Shown: in pieces, positions 27,897 to 37,139 of the stretch
Layout: each line of letters begins with the position of its first letter
Numbering within the stretch: position 1 is the first letter of the stretch
From: Metabacillus sediminilitoris
Lineage (GTDB): Bacteria > Bacillota > Bacilli > Bacillales > Bacillaceae
Assembly: GCF_009720625.1 (NCBI RefSeq)
Contig: NZ_CP046266.1
Span: forward strand, 691,501 to 755,500
Direction: 5' to 3'
DNA length: 64,000 nucleotides
Translations under genes and position numbers: made by a program
The notes under the pieces: generated by a model
Databases searched by the model: none
What the model was told of the DNA's origin: nothing
The model's input: only the letters and a program-made list of their open reading frames with translations

Positions 27897-28611
27897 AATT
27901 TATCTCCTTTTCTTTTACTAGATTGATAGTTGATAGATTGATTATATTTTAGGGAAATTCCAAAGTCTGTATTTATGTAAGGAAATATGACGGAGTTTTT
28001 CGAATTTTTTGACAATATTTTTGAAAATGGTATAAAAAAGGACCTTTTTAACTACTAGTTTTCAATACTATTTCAATTTCTGCTGGAATTATAAGATTTA
28101 TGTTAGATTTTGTTACATAACAGATGTTTGGGGGAGTCTGAAGAAGTAATGTTTGAGGAAATAATGTAATTGACCATGATGTTCCGATTAGAATTAACAA
28201 GTTCTAAAATGAATGTTGCCCGATGAGGGAAACATCTCCTTTAAGTGAGACAGTCCAAATAGAAATTACTTTTTATTTTAATAATTTGAGTTTTAAAACT
28301 TTTTATTGAAAATAATCCTTACGAAGAAAATAGGGGATTTTTATTTAATTATTATTAGAGGAATTTATGAATGAGAAAAGGAATTTTAAGCTGTTATTGT
28401 TGATTGGTAAGGATAAATAAAGTAAAGATCATTTAGTTATGTATTACAAAGAAAGCTTTTCTTAAGAAAGAATGCATGGTTACCTTGTATTATACCTGAG
28501 AAGGTTTTTTATTTTGTTGAGACATTTGTAATGTGACAGAAGTTAAAGTTGATGAATGATCTATTCATCTAATTTGTAAAAGTAGATAATACAATATCTG
28601 AAACTTAGTTA
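27897..28611. other. Long AT-rich intergenic region upstream of the amine oxidase operon
   Basis: Stop codons are dense in all frames and I see no supported gene. The segment next to the oxidase contains a TATAAT match on the minus strand about 50 bp upstream of its ATG, a plausible -10 for the operon. Confidence 0.5.
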
Positions 28612-28636
28612 AGGCGACCAAATTTGGTCACCTTTT
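28612..28636 (+). terminator. Hairpin with T run, orphan terminator
   Basis: GGCGACCAAA pairs with TTTGGTCACC and is followed by TTTTT on the plus strand. No plus-strand gene is visible upstream of it. Confidence 0.65.
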
Positions 28637-29003
28637 TAATCTTCTAGAAGCCTGAGTATATTGTTTATTGCATCTTCGCTATTTCCTTTTCTGAACTTAT
28701 CAATAAAATCAATATATAAAAGCTCGAAGATTCGTTCTAATGTATAACATGATTAGGCTGCACTTCTTCCATATCGGCTAGAATCACTTCACCGCGAAGT
28801 GCAACTTTCCTTCTCATTCTTAACTCCATTGTTATTTTTTCCTGTTTTGTATCAAATTCAACCAATTTAAAAACATTTTCCCCATTTTGCTGCAGCTGAG
28901 TTCCTTTTGAGGATTGCTCAAGTGAATTTAAAAGGTCAAATATTGCGCGTGGATCTGGACGCTTTTTTGCGTAAAGAAGGAAGTCGTTATATAAAAGATT
29001 CAT
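28636..29003 (-). pseudogene. Unknown protein, probably frameshifted
   Basis: An 88-residue reading frame starts at 29003 and stops at 28737, ending QPNHVIH. In another frame the coding-like sequence continues without a gap as LERIFELLYIDFIDKFRKGN and on to a stop at 28636, just before a hairpin. That tail has no start codon of its own and an in-frame stop just upstream, so one base change appears to split an original gene of about 125 residues. The product is soluble and charged; I do not recognise it. The upstream ribosome site is poor. Confidence 0.5.
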
Positions 29004-29108
29004 TAAGTCATTTTGAATAAAGGAGTAATCTCTATTTAATGTAGGTGGTCATTTTTTATTCCAAAACACTGATTGTGAAATAATGTTCTTAAACTATAGG
29101 AGAGCTTT

Positions 29109-29281
29109 AGTTTTTTTAAGCAAAAAACTATTTATGGTTGATTGGGGAGGAAGTGCGAGACCCCGCAGGCGTTTACGCCGAGGATGCTCACCGCCCGCCC
29201 CGCGGTCATCGTGCATCTGGAGCTGTAATCAACCACACCGCATTACTAAGTAAATAGCAACAAAGTTTGTTAAAACAGCCT
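29109..29281 (+). repeat. Full-length GGCT-ended miniature repeat with GC-rich core
   Basis: Contains TTTTTTTAAGCAAAAAACTATTT at the left, a GC-rich core (GAGACCCCGCAGGCG and CACCGCCCGCCCCGCGG) and ends TTTGTTAAAACAGCC. The core contrasts sharply with the AT-rich surroundings and is almost identical to the inverted copy at 58.4 kb. It lies at the other border of the inserted block, just before phnG. Confidence 0.85.
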
Positions 29282-29387
29282 TCTTAAAAATTTATATAGT
29301 ATTTACATTAGCTTAACCATTGTAACTCATTAATAAGTTACCTTTTAGGTATCACTTGGAGCTGTTGAAAAATAGGAGGTAATCGAG

Positions 29388-29825
29388 ATGAAAAAATCAA
29401 GGTTGACGAAAATCCTCGTAGAAGGAAGACATGAGTTTCTTACAAAATGGACGGAAGCTATTGAAAAAATAACAAATGTAAATATTGTCCGTGCACCTTC
29501 AACTGGATTAGTCATGCTTAAAACAAGAGATTCAGTTTCAAAACAACCGTTTTATATGGGAGAAGTCCTTGTAACGGAGTGTTCGGTTTCGATTGATCAT
29601 CATGCTGGATTCGGCATTATTATGGGTGAGAATCCAGAGCGTTCCTATCAAATCGCAGTCGTGGATGCTGCTTTAAATGCGCAACTACCAATCATAAGCA
29701 AATTGCTAACTGAATTGGAAATGGAAGAGAAATATATCCAGCAAAGAATATATGAAGAAGCAGCAAGGGCTGCAACAACGAAAGTCCAATTTGATACGAT
29801 GGAGGATTACAATGCAAAAAGCTAA
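29388..29825 (+). CDS. phnG: C-P lyase subunit PhnG
   Basis: A 145-residue PhnG protein with the family pattern RAPSTGLVMLKTRDSV...PFYMGEVLVTECSV and a conserved GFGIIMGENPERSYQIAVVDA. PhnG joins PhnH, PhnI and PhnJ in the core complex; PhnI with PhnG, H and L displaces adenine from ATP by methylphosphonate. ATG follows TAGGAGGTAATCG. It begins the second phn transcript, and its end overlaps phnH by 14 bp. Confidence 0.94.
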   Translation: MKKSRLTKILVEGRHEFLTKWTEAIEKITNVNIVRAPSTGLVMLKTRDSVSKQPFYMGEVLVTECSVSIDHHAGFGIIMGENPERSYQIAVVDAALNAQLPIISKLLTELEMEEKYIQQRIYEEAARAATTKVQFDTMEDYNAKS

Positions 29826-30438
29826 TCTTGAGACATTTGATATGGTCCATGGTACACAACAAATTTTCCGAAAATTATTAGATTGCATGTCAAGACCTGG
29901 GAAAATCCAATCTATCTCTGAAGAAATTGCTCCCATAAACGAATTGGAAGGATTTGCGAGTGTCCTTCAAGGTATTGCTTTTACATTAATCGATCGTGAA
30001 GTTAACTTTTATGTTCTTTCAAACCATGCTGAAACGATCACACGATCCTTAGAGTGGAAAACGTATAGTAAAAGAAGTTCCATACAAGATGCTGATTATA
30101 TCTTTATTACAAATCCTGAAGTAGTTGAAAACATAACTGAAATGATGCAGCAAGTAAAAAAAGGTACACTTTTGGATCCACATGATAGTGCAACAGTTGT
30201 TCTATGTGTAAAAGAAGTAACAAAAATACCTGCTGCCACAGGAAAACTAATGATGAGTGGACCAGGAATTGCCTCAGAGCAAACAGTCTACATTGACGGA
30301 TTACAAGCTAAATGGATTGAGGAACGTAATAAAGCTACAAAGGAGTTCCCATTAGGAATCGACATCATTTTAACAACAAGAGATGGGGACATGATGGCAA
30401 TACCTAGAACTACTTTACTAGAAAGTGAGGAATTGTAG
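29812..30438 (+). CDS. phnH: C-P lyase subunit PhnH
   Basis: A 208-residue PhnH protein (FRKLLDCMSRPGKIQSI near the N-terminus, GTLLDPHDSATVVL mid-protein). PhnH has a PLP-transferase-like fold without activity and is a structural partner of PhnGIJ. The ATG at 29812 is chosen because GATGGAGGATT precedes it; a further in-frame ATG 60 bp upstream lies inside phnG. The stop is directly followed by the phnI ATG. Confidence 0.93.
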   Translation: MQKANLETFDMVHGTQQIFRKLLDCMSRPGKIQSISEEIAPINELEGFASVLQGIAFTLIDREVNFYVLSNHAETITRSLEWKTYSKRSSIQDADYIFITNPEVVENITEMMQQVKKGTLLDPHDSATVVLCVKEVTKIPAATGKLMMSGPGIASEQTVYIDGLQAKWIEERNKATKEFPLGIDIILTTRDGDMMAIPRTTLLESEEL

Positions 30439-31560
30439 ATGGGTTATGTAGCTGTGACTGGTGGTCAAAAAGCAATTGAACATGCAAATGATCTCACCAA
30501 ATACTATCGCTTAAAAAATGCTGATGGAGTACTAAATATTAAAGAAATTGAAGCACAGTTTCGACTTTTAATTGATCGTGTTATGGGGGAAGGCGGTCTT
30601 TATGCCCCTGAATATGCTGCATTAGCTTTAAAACAAGCCGAAGGGGATCCGGCAGAAGCAGCTTTTCTATTAAGAGCATATCGTTCAACATTACCAAGAA
30701 ATCATTACTCTCTGACTGTTGAACCAAGTGAAATGAGAGTTTTACGAAAAATTTCCTCATCTTTTAAAGATATTCCTGGAGGTCAAATACTTGGTCCAAC
30801 ATATGACTATACTCATAGATTATTAAACTTTGATTTAAAAAACGAAGAAACGGACGTCATTAAGGAATTTTTAGCGGATTTTGAACTATCTTCTAAGGTT
30901 GACGGAGAGGATATCACGACATATGGGAAAGTAACAGATTTGCTGCAGCAAGAAGGATTAGTAGGCAACCACAGCTGCGAAGAAGTGGAGCCATTTGATG
31001 TAACGAGAGACAAGCTTATTTTTCCTGCCTCACGCTCTGCGAGACTGCAAATTCTTTCAAGGGGCGAAACAGGTGCCATGACATCATTTGCTTATAGCAG
31101 TATGAGAGGATATGGAGTTGTTCACCCAACAATTGGAGAATTAAGAGTTGGTTATACCGATGTTTACATACCTTATCCATATGGTGAAGAAGATGATTCG
31201 ATTTACATTGGCGAAATCATGGTAACGGAAGTAGAAACGATTAATTCGTTTGCTCAAAATGAACAAGGGAATGTCGAATTTTTACTTGGCTATGGCTTAA
31301 CATTCGGGCAAAACGAGGTAAAGGCGATTGCCATGGCGATTCTTGAAAGAAGTTTGGAGACAGAAGGAACTTCACCAACACAAGACGAGGAATTTGTGTT
31401 GTTGCATATTGATAGCGTTGAAGCTCACGGGTTTGTTTCACACTTAAAACTGCCGCACTATATTACATTCCAATCTAAGCTGGACCGGATTAGAGAAGCA
31501 AAAAATACAAAACAAAATAACAAAACAATAGAACAGGCTGTAACTTTTAATCCATTTTAA
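30439..31560 (+). CDS. phnI: C-P lyase nucleosidase subunit PhnI
   Basis: A 373-residue PhnI (MGYVAVTGGQKAIEHAN start; ASRSARLQILSRGETGAMTSFAYSSMRGYG). PhnI cleaves the N-glycosidic bond of a nucleotide and transfers ribose triphosphate to the phosphonate to give ribose 1-methylphosphonate 5-triphosphate. The ATG follows directly after the phnH stop, with GTGAGGAATTGTAG as the ribosome site. Confidence 0.95.
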   Translation: MGYVAVTGGQKAIEHANDLTKYYRLKNADGVLNIKEIEAQFRLLIDRVMGEGGLYAPEYAALALKQAEGDPAEAAFLLRAYRSTLPRNHYSLTVEPSEMRVLRKISSSFKDIPGGQILGPTYDYTHRLLNFDLKNEETDVIKEFLADFELSSKVDGEDITTYGKVTDLLQQEGLVGNHSCEEVEPFDVTRDKLIFPASRSARLQILSRGETGAMTSFAYSSMRGYGVVHPTIGELRVGYTDVYIPYPYGEEDDSIYIGEIMVTEVETINSFAQNEQGNVEFLLGYGLTFGQNEVKAIAMAILERSLETEGTSPTQDEEFVLLHIDSVEAHGFVSHLKLPHYITFQSKLDRIREAKNTKQNNKTIEQAVTFNPF

Positions 31561-31597
31561 TAGTGTTCATTAATGAATCGAGAGGGAGGAAAGTGAA

Positions 31598-32458
31598 ATG
31601 AAAATGGAAGTTGCACATACGTACAATTATGCCTTTTTAGATGAAGGTTCAAAAAGAGAAATAAGACGATCTGTTTTGAAGGCTGTTGCAATCCCTGGTT
31701 ATCAAGTTCCGTTTGCATCCAGAGAAATGCCGATTGGAAGAGGATGGGGGACAGGAGGGTTACAAATCACTCTTTCTTTAATAGGTGAAAAAGATACGTT
31801 AAAAGTAATTGACCAAGGTCATGATGACAGTGTCAATGCTGTTAGCATTAAGCGTTTAGTCGAGACATGTTCAAATGTAAGGGCAACTGAAAATTCAGAG
31901 GAAGCCACTATCATTCAAACAAGGCATAGGATTCCCGAAATTCCTTTAAGACAGGATCAAATTTTAGTATTACAAGTGCCGCTCCCTGAGCCTTTAAGAA
32001 GAGTGGAAGCAAAAGAAAAAGATACGAAAAGACTTCATGCCGAAATGGATTACAGCAGTATTTGGCTTCGATTATACGAGGACATCGTGAAATGGGGGAA
32101 AATCACGATTGGAGCCGACTATCCAAGCATGGTCAACGGAAGGTATATTTTTAACCCAAGCCCAATTCCACGCTATGACTTATTAAAATTACACCAAGCA
32201 AATGGATTGTTTTTATTTGGTGCAGGCAGAGAAAAGAAGATTTATGCCATCCCTCCGTACACAGATGTGAAGCCGTTGGAATTTGATGATTATCCATTCG
32301 AGGTAGAAAATTTTGATGGATTAACATGTCAATCTTGTGGAAGCAAAGATGTATTTCTAGATGAAATTTATGATGCTGAGACAGGAAAAAAACGATATCA
32401 GTGCTCTGATACTGGATACTGTCAAACGAAACAAAATGAAAGAGGGTCTTTCGTATGA
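31598..32458 (+). CDS. phnJ: C-P lyase radical SAM catalytic subunit PhnJ
   Basis: A 286-residue PhnJ. The iron-sulfur cysteines C244-x2-C247-x21-C269-x5-C275 are present in the spacing known for the family, and GWGTGGLQITLSLIG supports the assignment. PhnJ uses S-adenosylmethionine and a [4Fe-4S] cluster to break the C-P bond, releasing methane (or another alkane) and 5-phosphoribosyl 1,2-cyclic phosphate. The stop overlaps the phnK start by 4 bp. ATG follows GAGGGAGGAAAG. Confidence 0.96.
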   Translation: MKMEVAHTYNYAFLDEGSKREIRRSVLKAVAIPGYQVPFASREMPIGRGWGTGGLQITLSLIGEKDTLKVIDQGHDDSVNAVSIKRLVETCSNVRATENSEEATIIQTRHRIPEIPLRQDQILVLQVPLPEPLRRVEAKEKDTKRLHAEMDYSSIWLRLYEDIVKWGKITIGADYPSMVNGRYIFNPSPIPRYDLLKLHQANGLFLFGAGREKKIYAIPPYTDVKPLEFDDYPFEVENFDGLTCQSCGSKDVFLDEIYDAETGKKRYQCSDTGYCQTKQNERGSFV

Positions 32459-33312
32459 TGATTGATGCTGTACAAAAGGAAAAACCCGAACTTGTCGTAA
32501 AGGGCTTAAATAAAAGATATGGCAAAGGGTGTTCAAATTGTGAAACACCTGAAATGAATCATGAAGAAGATAATCGCTGTCCACATTGTGGAAGTGTTTG
32601 GGCATGTATGAATGTTGATTTTGAATTGTATAAAGGAGAAATATTAGGGATTGTTGGTGAAAGTGGATCTGGAAAAAGCTCGTTAGTGAAGAGTTTATAC
32701 TTTGATGATGCTATTTCATCTGGAAGTGCCACTATTTCAACGTATAAAGATGGTGAGGTAAATATATTTACAGAATCTGCTCAACAAAAGCGGTACATTC
32801 GAAATTATATTATGGGCATGGTTTATCAAAACCCATATATGGGGTTGAAAATGTCTTTTTCAAGCGGAGGGAATATCGCAGAAAAATTAATTGCCTCAGG
32901 TACTTTTCACGTCGGAACCATTCGTGATCGGGCAAAGCAGTTATTGGAACATGTTGAAATCCCATTAACGAGAATGGATGAACTTCCGAAAAATTTTAGT
33001 GGCGGAATGCAGCAAAGAGTGCAGATTTCGAAGGCTTTGGCGAATAATCCTCCGATTCTTTTACTAGATGAAGTAACGACAGGTTTAGATCTATCGGTAC
33101 AGGCTAGAGTACTAGATTTAATTCGAAGAATCCAACGAGATTTAGGTGTGGCAATGATAGTCGTTTCACATGATTTAGGTGTGATTAGGATGCTTGCAGA
33201 TCGCACTATGGTCATGCGTCATGGAAAAGTCGTTGAGAGAGGACTGACAGATCAAATCTTAGAGGACCCGCAGCATCCTTATACACAGCAATTGGTCCAT
33301 TCTCTTTTATAA
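32455..33312 (+). CDS. phnK: C-P lyase ATP-binding subunit PhnK
   Basis: A 285-residue ABC-type ATPase with Walker A GESGSGKSS, signature FSGGMQQRVQISKAL and Walker B LLLDEVTTGLD. Two CxxC-like pairs lie in its N-terminus (GCSNC and CPHCG, residues about 23-46), an extension not needed for ATP binding that may hold zinc. PhnK docks on the PhnGHIJ core. Its start overlaps phnJ. Confidence 0.94.
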   Translation: MMIDAVQKEKPELVVKGLNKRYGKGCSNCETPEMNHEEDNRCPHCGSVWACMNVDFELYKGEILGIVGESGSGKSSLVKSLYFDDAISSGSATISTYKDGEVNIFTESAQQKRYIRNYIMGMVYQNPYMGLKMSFSSGGNIAEKLIASGTFHVGTIRDRAKQLLEHVEIPLTRMDELPKNFSGGMQQRVQISKALANNPPILLLDEVTTGLDLSVQARVLDLIRRIQRDLGVAMIVVSHDLGVIRMLADRTMVMRHGKVVERGLTDQILEDPQHPYTQQLVHSLL

Positions 33313-33449
33313 AGCGAGATGTAAAAGCTTAGAACAGCACCCTGTGGCTTCTCTCGGCTTGGATGTCCTGTCTTCGTAGAGATCTAGCGCTAATAAGTTT
33401 TAAATTAGACACAAAACTTACTTATCACACAAAAAGGCTGAGGTGAATT

Positions 33450-34643
33450 ATGATGAACACGCTAAAGATTTATTCAGCAAATATTGTCACACCTGAAAAA
33501 GTTATATATAACGGAACGGTTTTCATTGAGGATGATAAAATCACACAAATTTTAGAAGGCTTACCTCCAGAAATACAGCCAGAGGATATTGATGCGAACG
33601 GAAGCTGGTTATTACCTGGTCTGGTAGATTCACATAGTGATGCCATTGAAATGGAGCTCGAGCCTAGACCGAGCACCACCTTCCCGCTTGAAGTTTCTTT
33701 TTATGAATTAGAGAAAAAGCTTGTTGGTGAGGGAATTACAACAATCTATCATTCTCTTTCATTGCTTGAAGAGAATGCAAAAAAATTTATTAGAAAAAAT
33801 AGTACAGTTTTATCCGTAGTAGAAGGAATAAATCGGTTAGCACAAGGTGCGTTTCTTATTCGTCATCGAACACATTTACGATATGAAATTACAAATATAA
33901 GTGCAGTTGAGGAAGTCAAAGAATTAATTATGAATCATAAAATTGATCAGCTTTCTTTTATGGACCATACCCCAGGACAAGGACAATTTCGCGACATTGA
34001 AATTCATAAAAAGTTATTGATAGACCACCGCCGTTTTTCAGAGGAAGAAGCGATGGAAATCATTGAAGAAAGTCTAAAACAGGTAAAATTAGAAGATCAT
34101 ATATTAAAAGAATTAGCTGATTTAGCACGTGAGCATCAGATCCCCATTGCTTCCCATGATGATGACACAATTGAAAAACTGGACCTTGTAAAAGAATGGA
34201 ATGCAACGATTAGTGAATTCCCTATCGAACTTCATGTTGCGAAAAAGGCAAAAGAAATGGGGTTATACGTCGTGATGGGAGCACCTAATGCATTACTAGG
34301 AAAATCTCATAGTAATAATCTTTCAGCTATGGAAGCTTTGGAACACAATGTTGTAGACATATTGTGCTCTGACTATTACCCTTCTTCATTGCTACATGCA
34401 GCTTTTAAATTACACGCTGAAGGCATGCCGATCAATAAAGCAATAAACATGGTCTCTTTAAATCCTGCAAAGGCATTATATATTGATCATGAAGTAGGAT
34501 CCATTAAAGTTGGGAAAAAAGCGGATCTATTAATTGTAGGTGAGGACCAATCACGGCCAGTCTTAAAAATGGTACTTGTTAATGGAAAAGTTGTTTGTCA
34601 AATGAATTATCAACTGCCGCTCTCTGTCAGCGGAAGAATATAG
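33450..34643 (+). CDS. phnM: Alpha-D-ribose 1-methylphosphonate 5-triphosphate diphosphatase PhnM
   Basis: A 397-residue amidohydrolase-superfamily protein. The metal motif ([10 protein letters not shown]) is followed by [17 protein letters not shown] and the C-terminal [17 protein letters not shown]. PhnM removes diphosphate from the phosphonate ribose triphosphate before PhnJ acts. A 137-bp gap separates it from phnK with no clear hairpin, so read-through is likely. ATGATG follows GGCTGAGGTGAATT. Confidence 0.94.
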   Translation: MMNTLKIYSANIVTPEKVIYNGTVFIEDDKITQILEGLPPEIQPEDIDANGSWLLPGLVDSHSDAIEMELEPRPSTTFPLEVSFYELEKKLVGEGITTIYHSLSLLEENAKKFIRKNSTVLSVVEGINRLAQGAFLIRHRTHLRYEITNISAVEEVKELIMNHKIDQLSFMDHTPGQGQFRDIEIHKKLLIDHRRFSEEEAMEIIEESLKQVKLEDHILKELADLAREHQIPIASHDDDTIEKLDLVKEWNATISEFPIELHVAKKAKEMGLYVVMGAPNALLGKSHSNNLSAMEALEHNVVDILCSDYYPSSLLHAAFKLHAEGMPINKAINMVSLNPAKALYIDHEVGSIKVGKKADLLIVGEDQSRPVLKMVLVNGKVVCQMNYQLPLSVSGRI

Positions 34644-34657
34644 AGAGGGAATGTCTA

Positions 34658-35269
34658 ATGGGGCATAAACAATTAGGAGTAGAACCGAGTATTCATCCAA
34701 GTGCTAAAGTAGAAAATAGTTTTATAGGGGAGTGGACAGAAATTGGTCCAAATACAAAAATAGAAGAATCATCTTTTGGTGATTATAGTTACACCTCAGG
34801 TGATTCAGAAATTATTTATTCATCGATTGGAAAGTTTTGTTCAATTGCTTCCCATGTTCGTATTAATCCAGTAAATCATCCAATGTGGCGAGTAACACAA
34901 CATCATCTTACGTATCGACTAACGCAATATGAACTAGGTGAACAAGATGATGTTGATTTCTTCAATTGGCGAAGAGAGCATCATGTGAATATTGGTCATG
35001 ATGTATGGATTGGCCATGGAGCTATCATCATGCCAGGGGTATCAATCGGTACAGGTGCTGTAATAGGTGCTGGATCAGTCGTTACTAAGGATGTTCCAGC
35101 CTATACGATTGCGGTAGGGGTACCGGCAAAACCAATCAAAAGACGTTTTTCAGAAGAGATAGCTGAAAAACTTTTAAAAATTGAGTGGTGGAATTGGGAG
35201 CGGAAACTTATTGAGGAACGTATCAGTGATCTCAATGATGTAGAAAATTTCATTTTGAAATATTCGTAA
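34658..35269 (+). CDS. Phosphonate-operon hexapeptide-repeat acyltransferase
   Basis: A 203-residue left-handed beta-helix protein with hexapeptide turns ([34 protein letters not shown]) and the catalytic-type histidine in [11 protein letters not shown]. It belongs to the transferase family found inside phn operons; it may acetylate aminoalkylphosphonates. The ATG at 34658 follows AGAGAGGGAATG; an upstream in-frame start would overlap phnM. It is one of the accessory enzymes and not part of the core complex. Confidence 0.85.
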   Translation: MGHKQLGVEPSIHPSAKVENSFIGEWTEIGPNTKIEESSFGDYSYTSGDSEIIYSSIGKFCSIASHVRINPVNHPMWRVTQHHLTYRLTQYELGEQDDVDFFNWRREHHVNIGHDVWIGHGAIIMPGVSIGTGAVIGAGSVVTKDVPAYTIAVGVPAKPIKRRFSEEIAEKLLKIEWWNWERKLIEERISDLNDVENFILKYS

Positions 35270-35289
35270 TAGGAAAGGGAGGGAATGAA

Positions 35290-36009
35290 ATGGCAGAGCT
35301 TTTAAGCATGAAGGAGCTAGAAAAGACCTTTACGATGCATTATCTCCACGGAGAACATATAGTAGGTTGTAAGAATATTAGCTTTGACTTAAATGAAGGT
35401 GAGTTTATTGGCATCACGGGTAAAAGCGGTGCCGGCAAATCAACGATCCTAAAAACCATTTACCGAACGTATCTTCCAACAGGAGGACAACTCATCTTTC
35501 ACTCAGATCAGTTCGGACCGATTGATATTATTAAAGCTACAGAACGTGAAATGATCGCATTGCGAAAAAAAGAAATCGGCTATGTCTCGCAATTTCTTAA
35601 TGTCATGCCGCGTGTGACTGCATTAGAAGTTGTGATGGATGCGATTCTTGAAATGGGAATAGAAGGGGAAGAAGCAGAAGAAAAGGCAAAAAATATTTTG
35701 TCTCATTTTCGATTACAAGAATCATTGTGGAACTCTTTTCCTAAGACATTCAGCGGAGGAGAAAAACTGCGGCTAAATTTGGCTCAAGCGATGGTGAAAA
35801 AACCAAAGTTGTTATTGCTTGATGAACCAACTGCTTCATTAGATGATGCTTCCAAACAATCAGTAAAAGAAATGATTGAGCAGCTAAAACAATCAGGAAC
35901 AAGCATGATCGGGATATTTCATGATTTAGAATTTATGGAAAAGGTTGTTGACTCACATTACCACCTAGAAAATGGCGTCTTGTACAAAAAAATGGCTGTT
36001 GCTGAATAA
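35290..36009 (+). CDS. phnL: C-P lyase ATP-binding subunit PhnL
   Basis: A 239-residue ABC-type ATPase with Walker A GKSGAGKST, signature FSGGEKLRLNLAQAM and Walker B LLLDEPTASLD, and the PhnL-like KEIGYVSQFLNVMPRVTALEVV. It cooperates with the PhnGHI step. ATG follows GAAAGGGAGGGAA 20 bp after the acetyltransferase gene. Confidence 0.93.
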   Translation: MAELLSMKELEKTFTMHYLHGEHIVGCKNISFDLNEGEFIGITGKSGAGKSTILKTIYRTYLPTGGQLIFHSDQFGPIDIIKATEREMIALRKKEIGYVSQFLNVMPRVTALEVVMDAILEMGIEGEEAEEKAKNILSHFRLQESLWNSFPKTFSGGEKLRLNLAQAMVKKPKLLLLDEPTASLDDASKQSVKEMIEQLKQSGTSMIGIFHDLEFMEKVVDSHYHLENGVLYKKMAVAE

Positions 36010-36032
36010 TTTCGATTGGAGCTGATCAAATA

Positions 36033-36890
36033 ATGATTGATTTACATTGTCATACAAATATCTCAGACAATTCTCTTTCGATTGAGGAAGTTATTACACT
36101 TGCGAAAGCCAAAGGTGTCAAACATTTAGCCATTACTGATCACGATACAACGAAAGGTCTTTTTCAAGCAAATCAAATTGGGAAGTCATTAGGGGTAGAA
36201 ATTATTCCTGGTATTGAGATTTCAGCATATGATTTTCAGCGAAACCGTCGTGCACATATTTTAGGATTATTTATTACTCCTGAACATCCGGCAATCAAAC
36301 AATTGTGTGATCCACTAGTGGCGAAAAGGCATGAAGCCTCTTGGCAAATGGTGTCACTTATACAAAAGGCTGGATATGAGATTACCTGGGAAGAGGTACT
36401 TGCCCTTTGTGAAGAAGGAACAGGAGTGTATAAACAACATATAATGCATGTTTTACTAAATAAAGGGTATACAGACCGAATTTATGGTAATCTTTATAAA
36501 AAACTATTCAAAAGAGCAGATTCTACTGGAGAAAAAGGCTTGGCTTTCGTTCCAATTGATTACATTGATGTGCTTGATGCGATTCAAGTAATAAGGAAAG
36601 CTGGTGGAGTACCGATCCTCGCCCACCCAGGTCAATTCAATAATTACTCTGCTGTTAATGAGTGGGTACATGCAGGACTTGAAGGAATAGAAGTTCTACA
36701 CCCTTTACATGACAAAGAAGATGAAATGAAAGCAAGGGTATTGGCTGAGAAGTGGGACCTTATTCAAACAGGAGGATCAGATTTTCATGGTTTTTATGGA
36801 GAAAAGCCTAACGAAATTGGCTCGAAAAATATTGGATATGAGCACTTCAATCAATTGATTGAAAGGAAAAAAGTACTTCAGCAATTATAA
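36033..36890 (+). CDS. PHP-family phosphoesterase, candidate phosphoribosyl 1,2-cyclic phosphate phosphodiesterase
   Basis: A 285-residue PHP protein. Metal ligands are in DLHCHTNISD, ITDHDTT, PGIEISAY, LAHPGQF and GGSDFHG, so the trinuclear site looks complete. A PHP enzyme in another phosphonate utiliser is known to hydrolyse 5-phosphoribosyl 1,2-cyclic phosphate to ribose 5-phosphate and phosphate (EC 3.1.4.57). phnP and phnN are missing here, so this protein could bypass both. It is the last gene before the terminator and 23 bp after phnL. Confidence 0.82.
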   Translation: MIDLHCHTNISDNSLSIEEVITLAKAKGVKHLAITDHDTTKGLFQANQIGKSLGVEIIPGIEISAYDFQRNRRAHILGLFITPEHPAIKQLCDPLVAKRHEASWQMVSLIQKAGYEITWEEVLALCEEGTGVYKQHIMHVLLNKGYTDRIYGNLYKKLFKRADSTGEKGLAFVPIDYIDVLDAIQVIRKAGGVPILAHPGQFNNYSAVNEWVHAGLEGIEVLHPLHDKEDEMKARVLAEKWDLIQTGGSDFHGFYGEKPNEIGSKNIGYEHFNQLIERKKVLQQL

Positions 36891-36904
36891 AAATATGTTG
36901 AAAA

Positions 36905-36941
36905 GCAGTGAATTTCACATTAGAAATTACACTGTTTTTTT
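36905..36941 (+). terminator. Terminator of the C-P lyase transcript
   Basis: CAGTGAATTTC pairs with GAAATTACACTG with one bulge, followed by TTTTTTT. Confidence 0.85.
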
Positions 36942-37082
36942 ATATTGGTTGACATCTATGATTTGGCGAGTATAGTTGTTTTCTCCACGAGGATTTACTC
37001 TGTTTTGGCGAGTAAACATAATCATTCCGAGGGTATCTTTTTTTTGCTGTGAAACTGTTTGTTCATATATTTAAATACAGCC

Positions 37083-37112
37083 TCATGAATCCCAACTTCT
37101 GCTCATACAATA
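37083..37112 (+). promoter_or_regulatory. Candidate sigma-E promoter of spoVR
   Basis: CATACAATA matches the sigma-E -10 CATACA-T, with TCATGAATC 14 bp upstream as a weak -35. It lies 28 bp before the spoVR ATG. In B. subtilis spoVR is expressed by sigma-E. Confidence 0.6.
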
Positions 37113-37139
37113 TTGTAAGAATAGCTTAGGGGGGAGATT

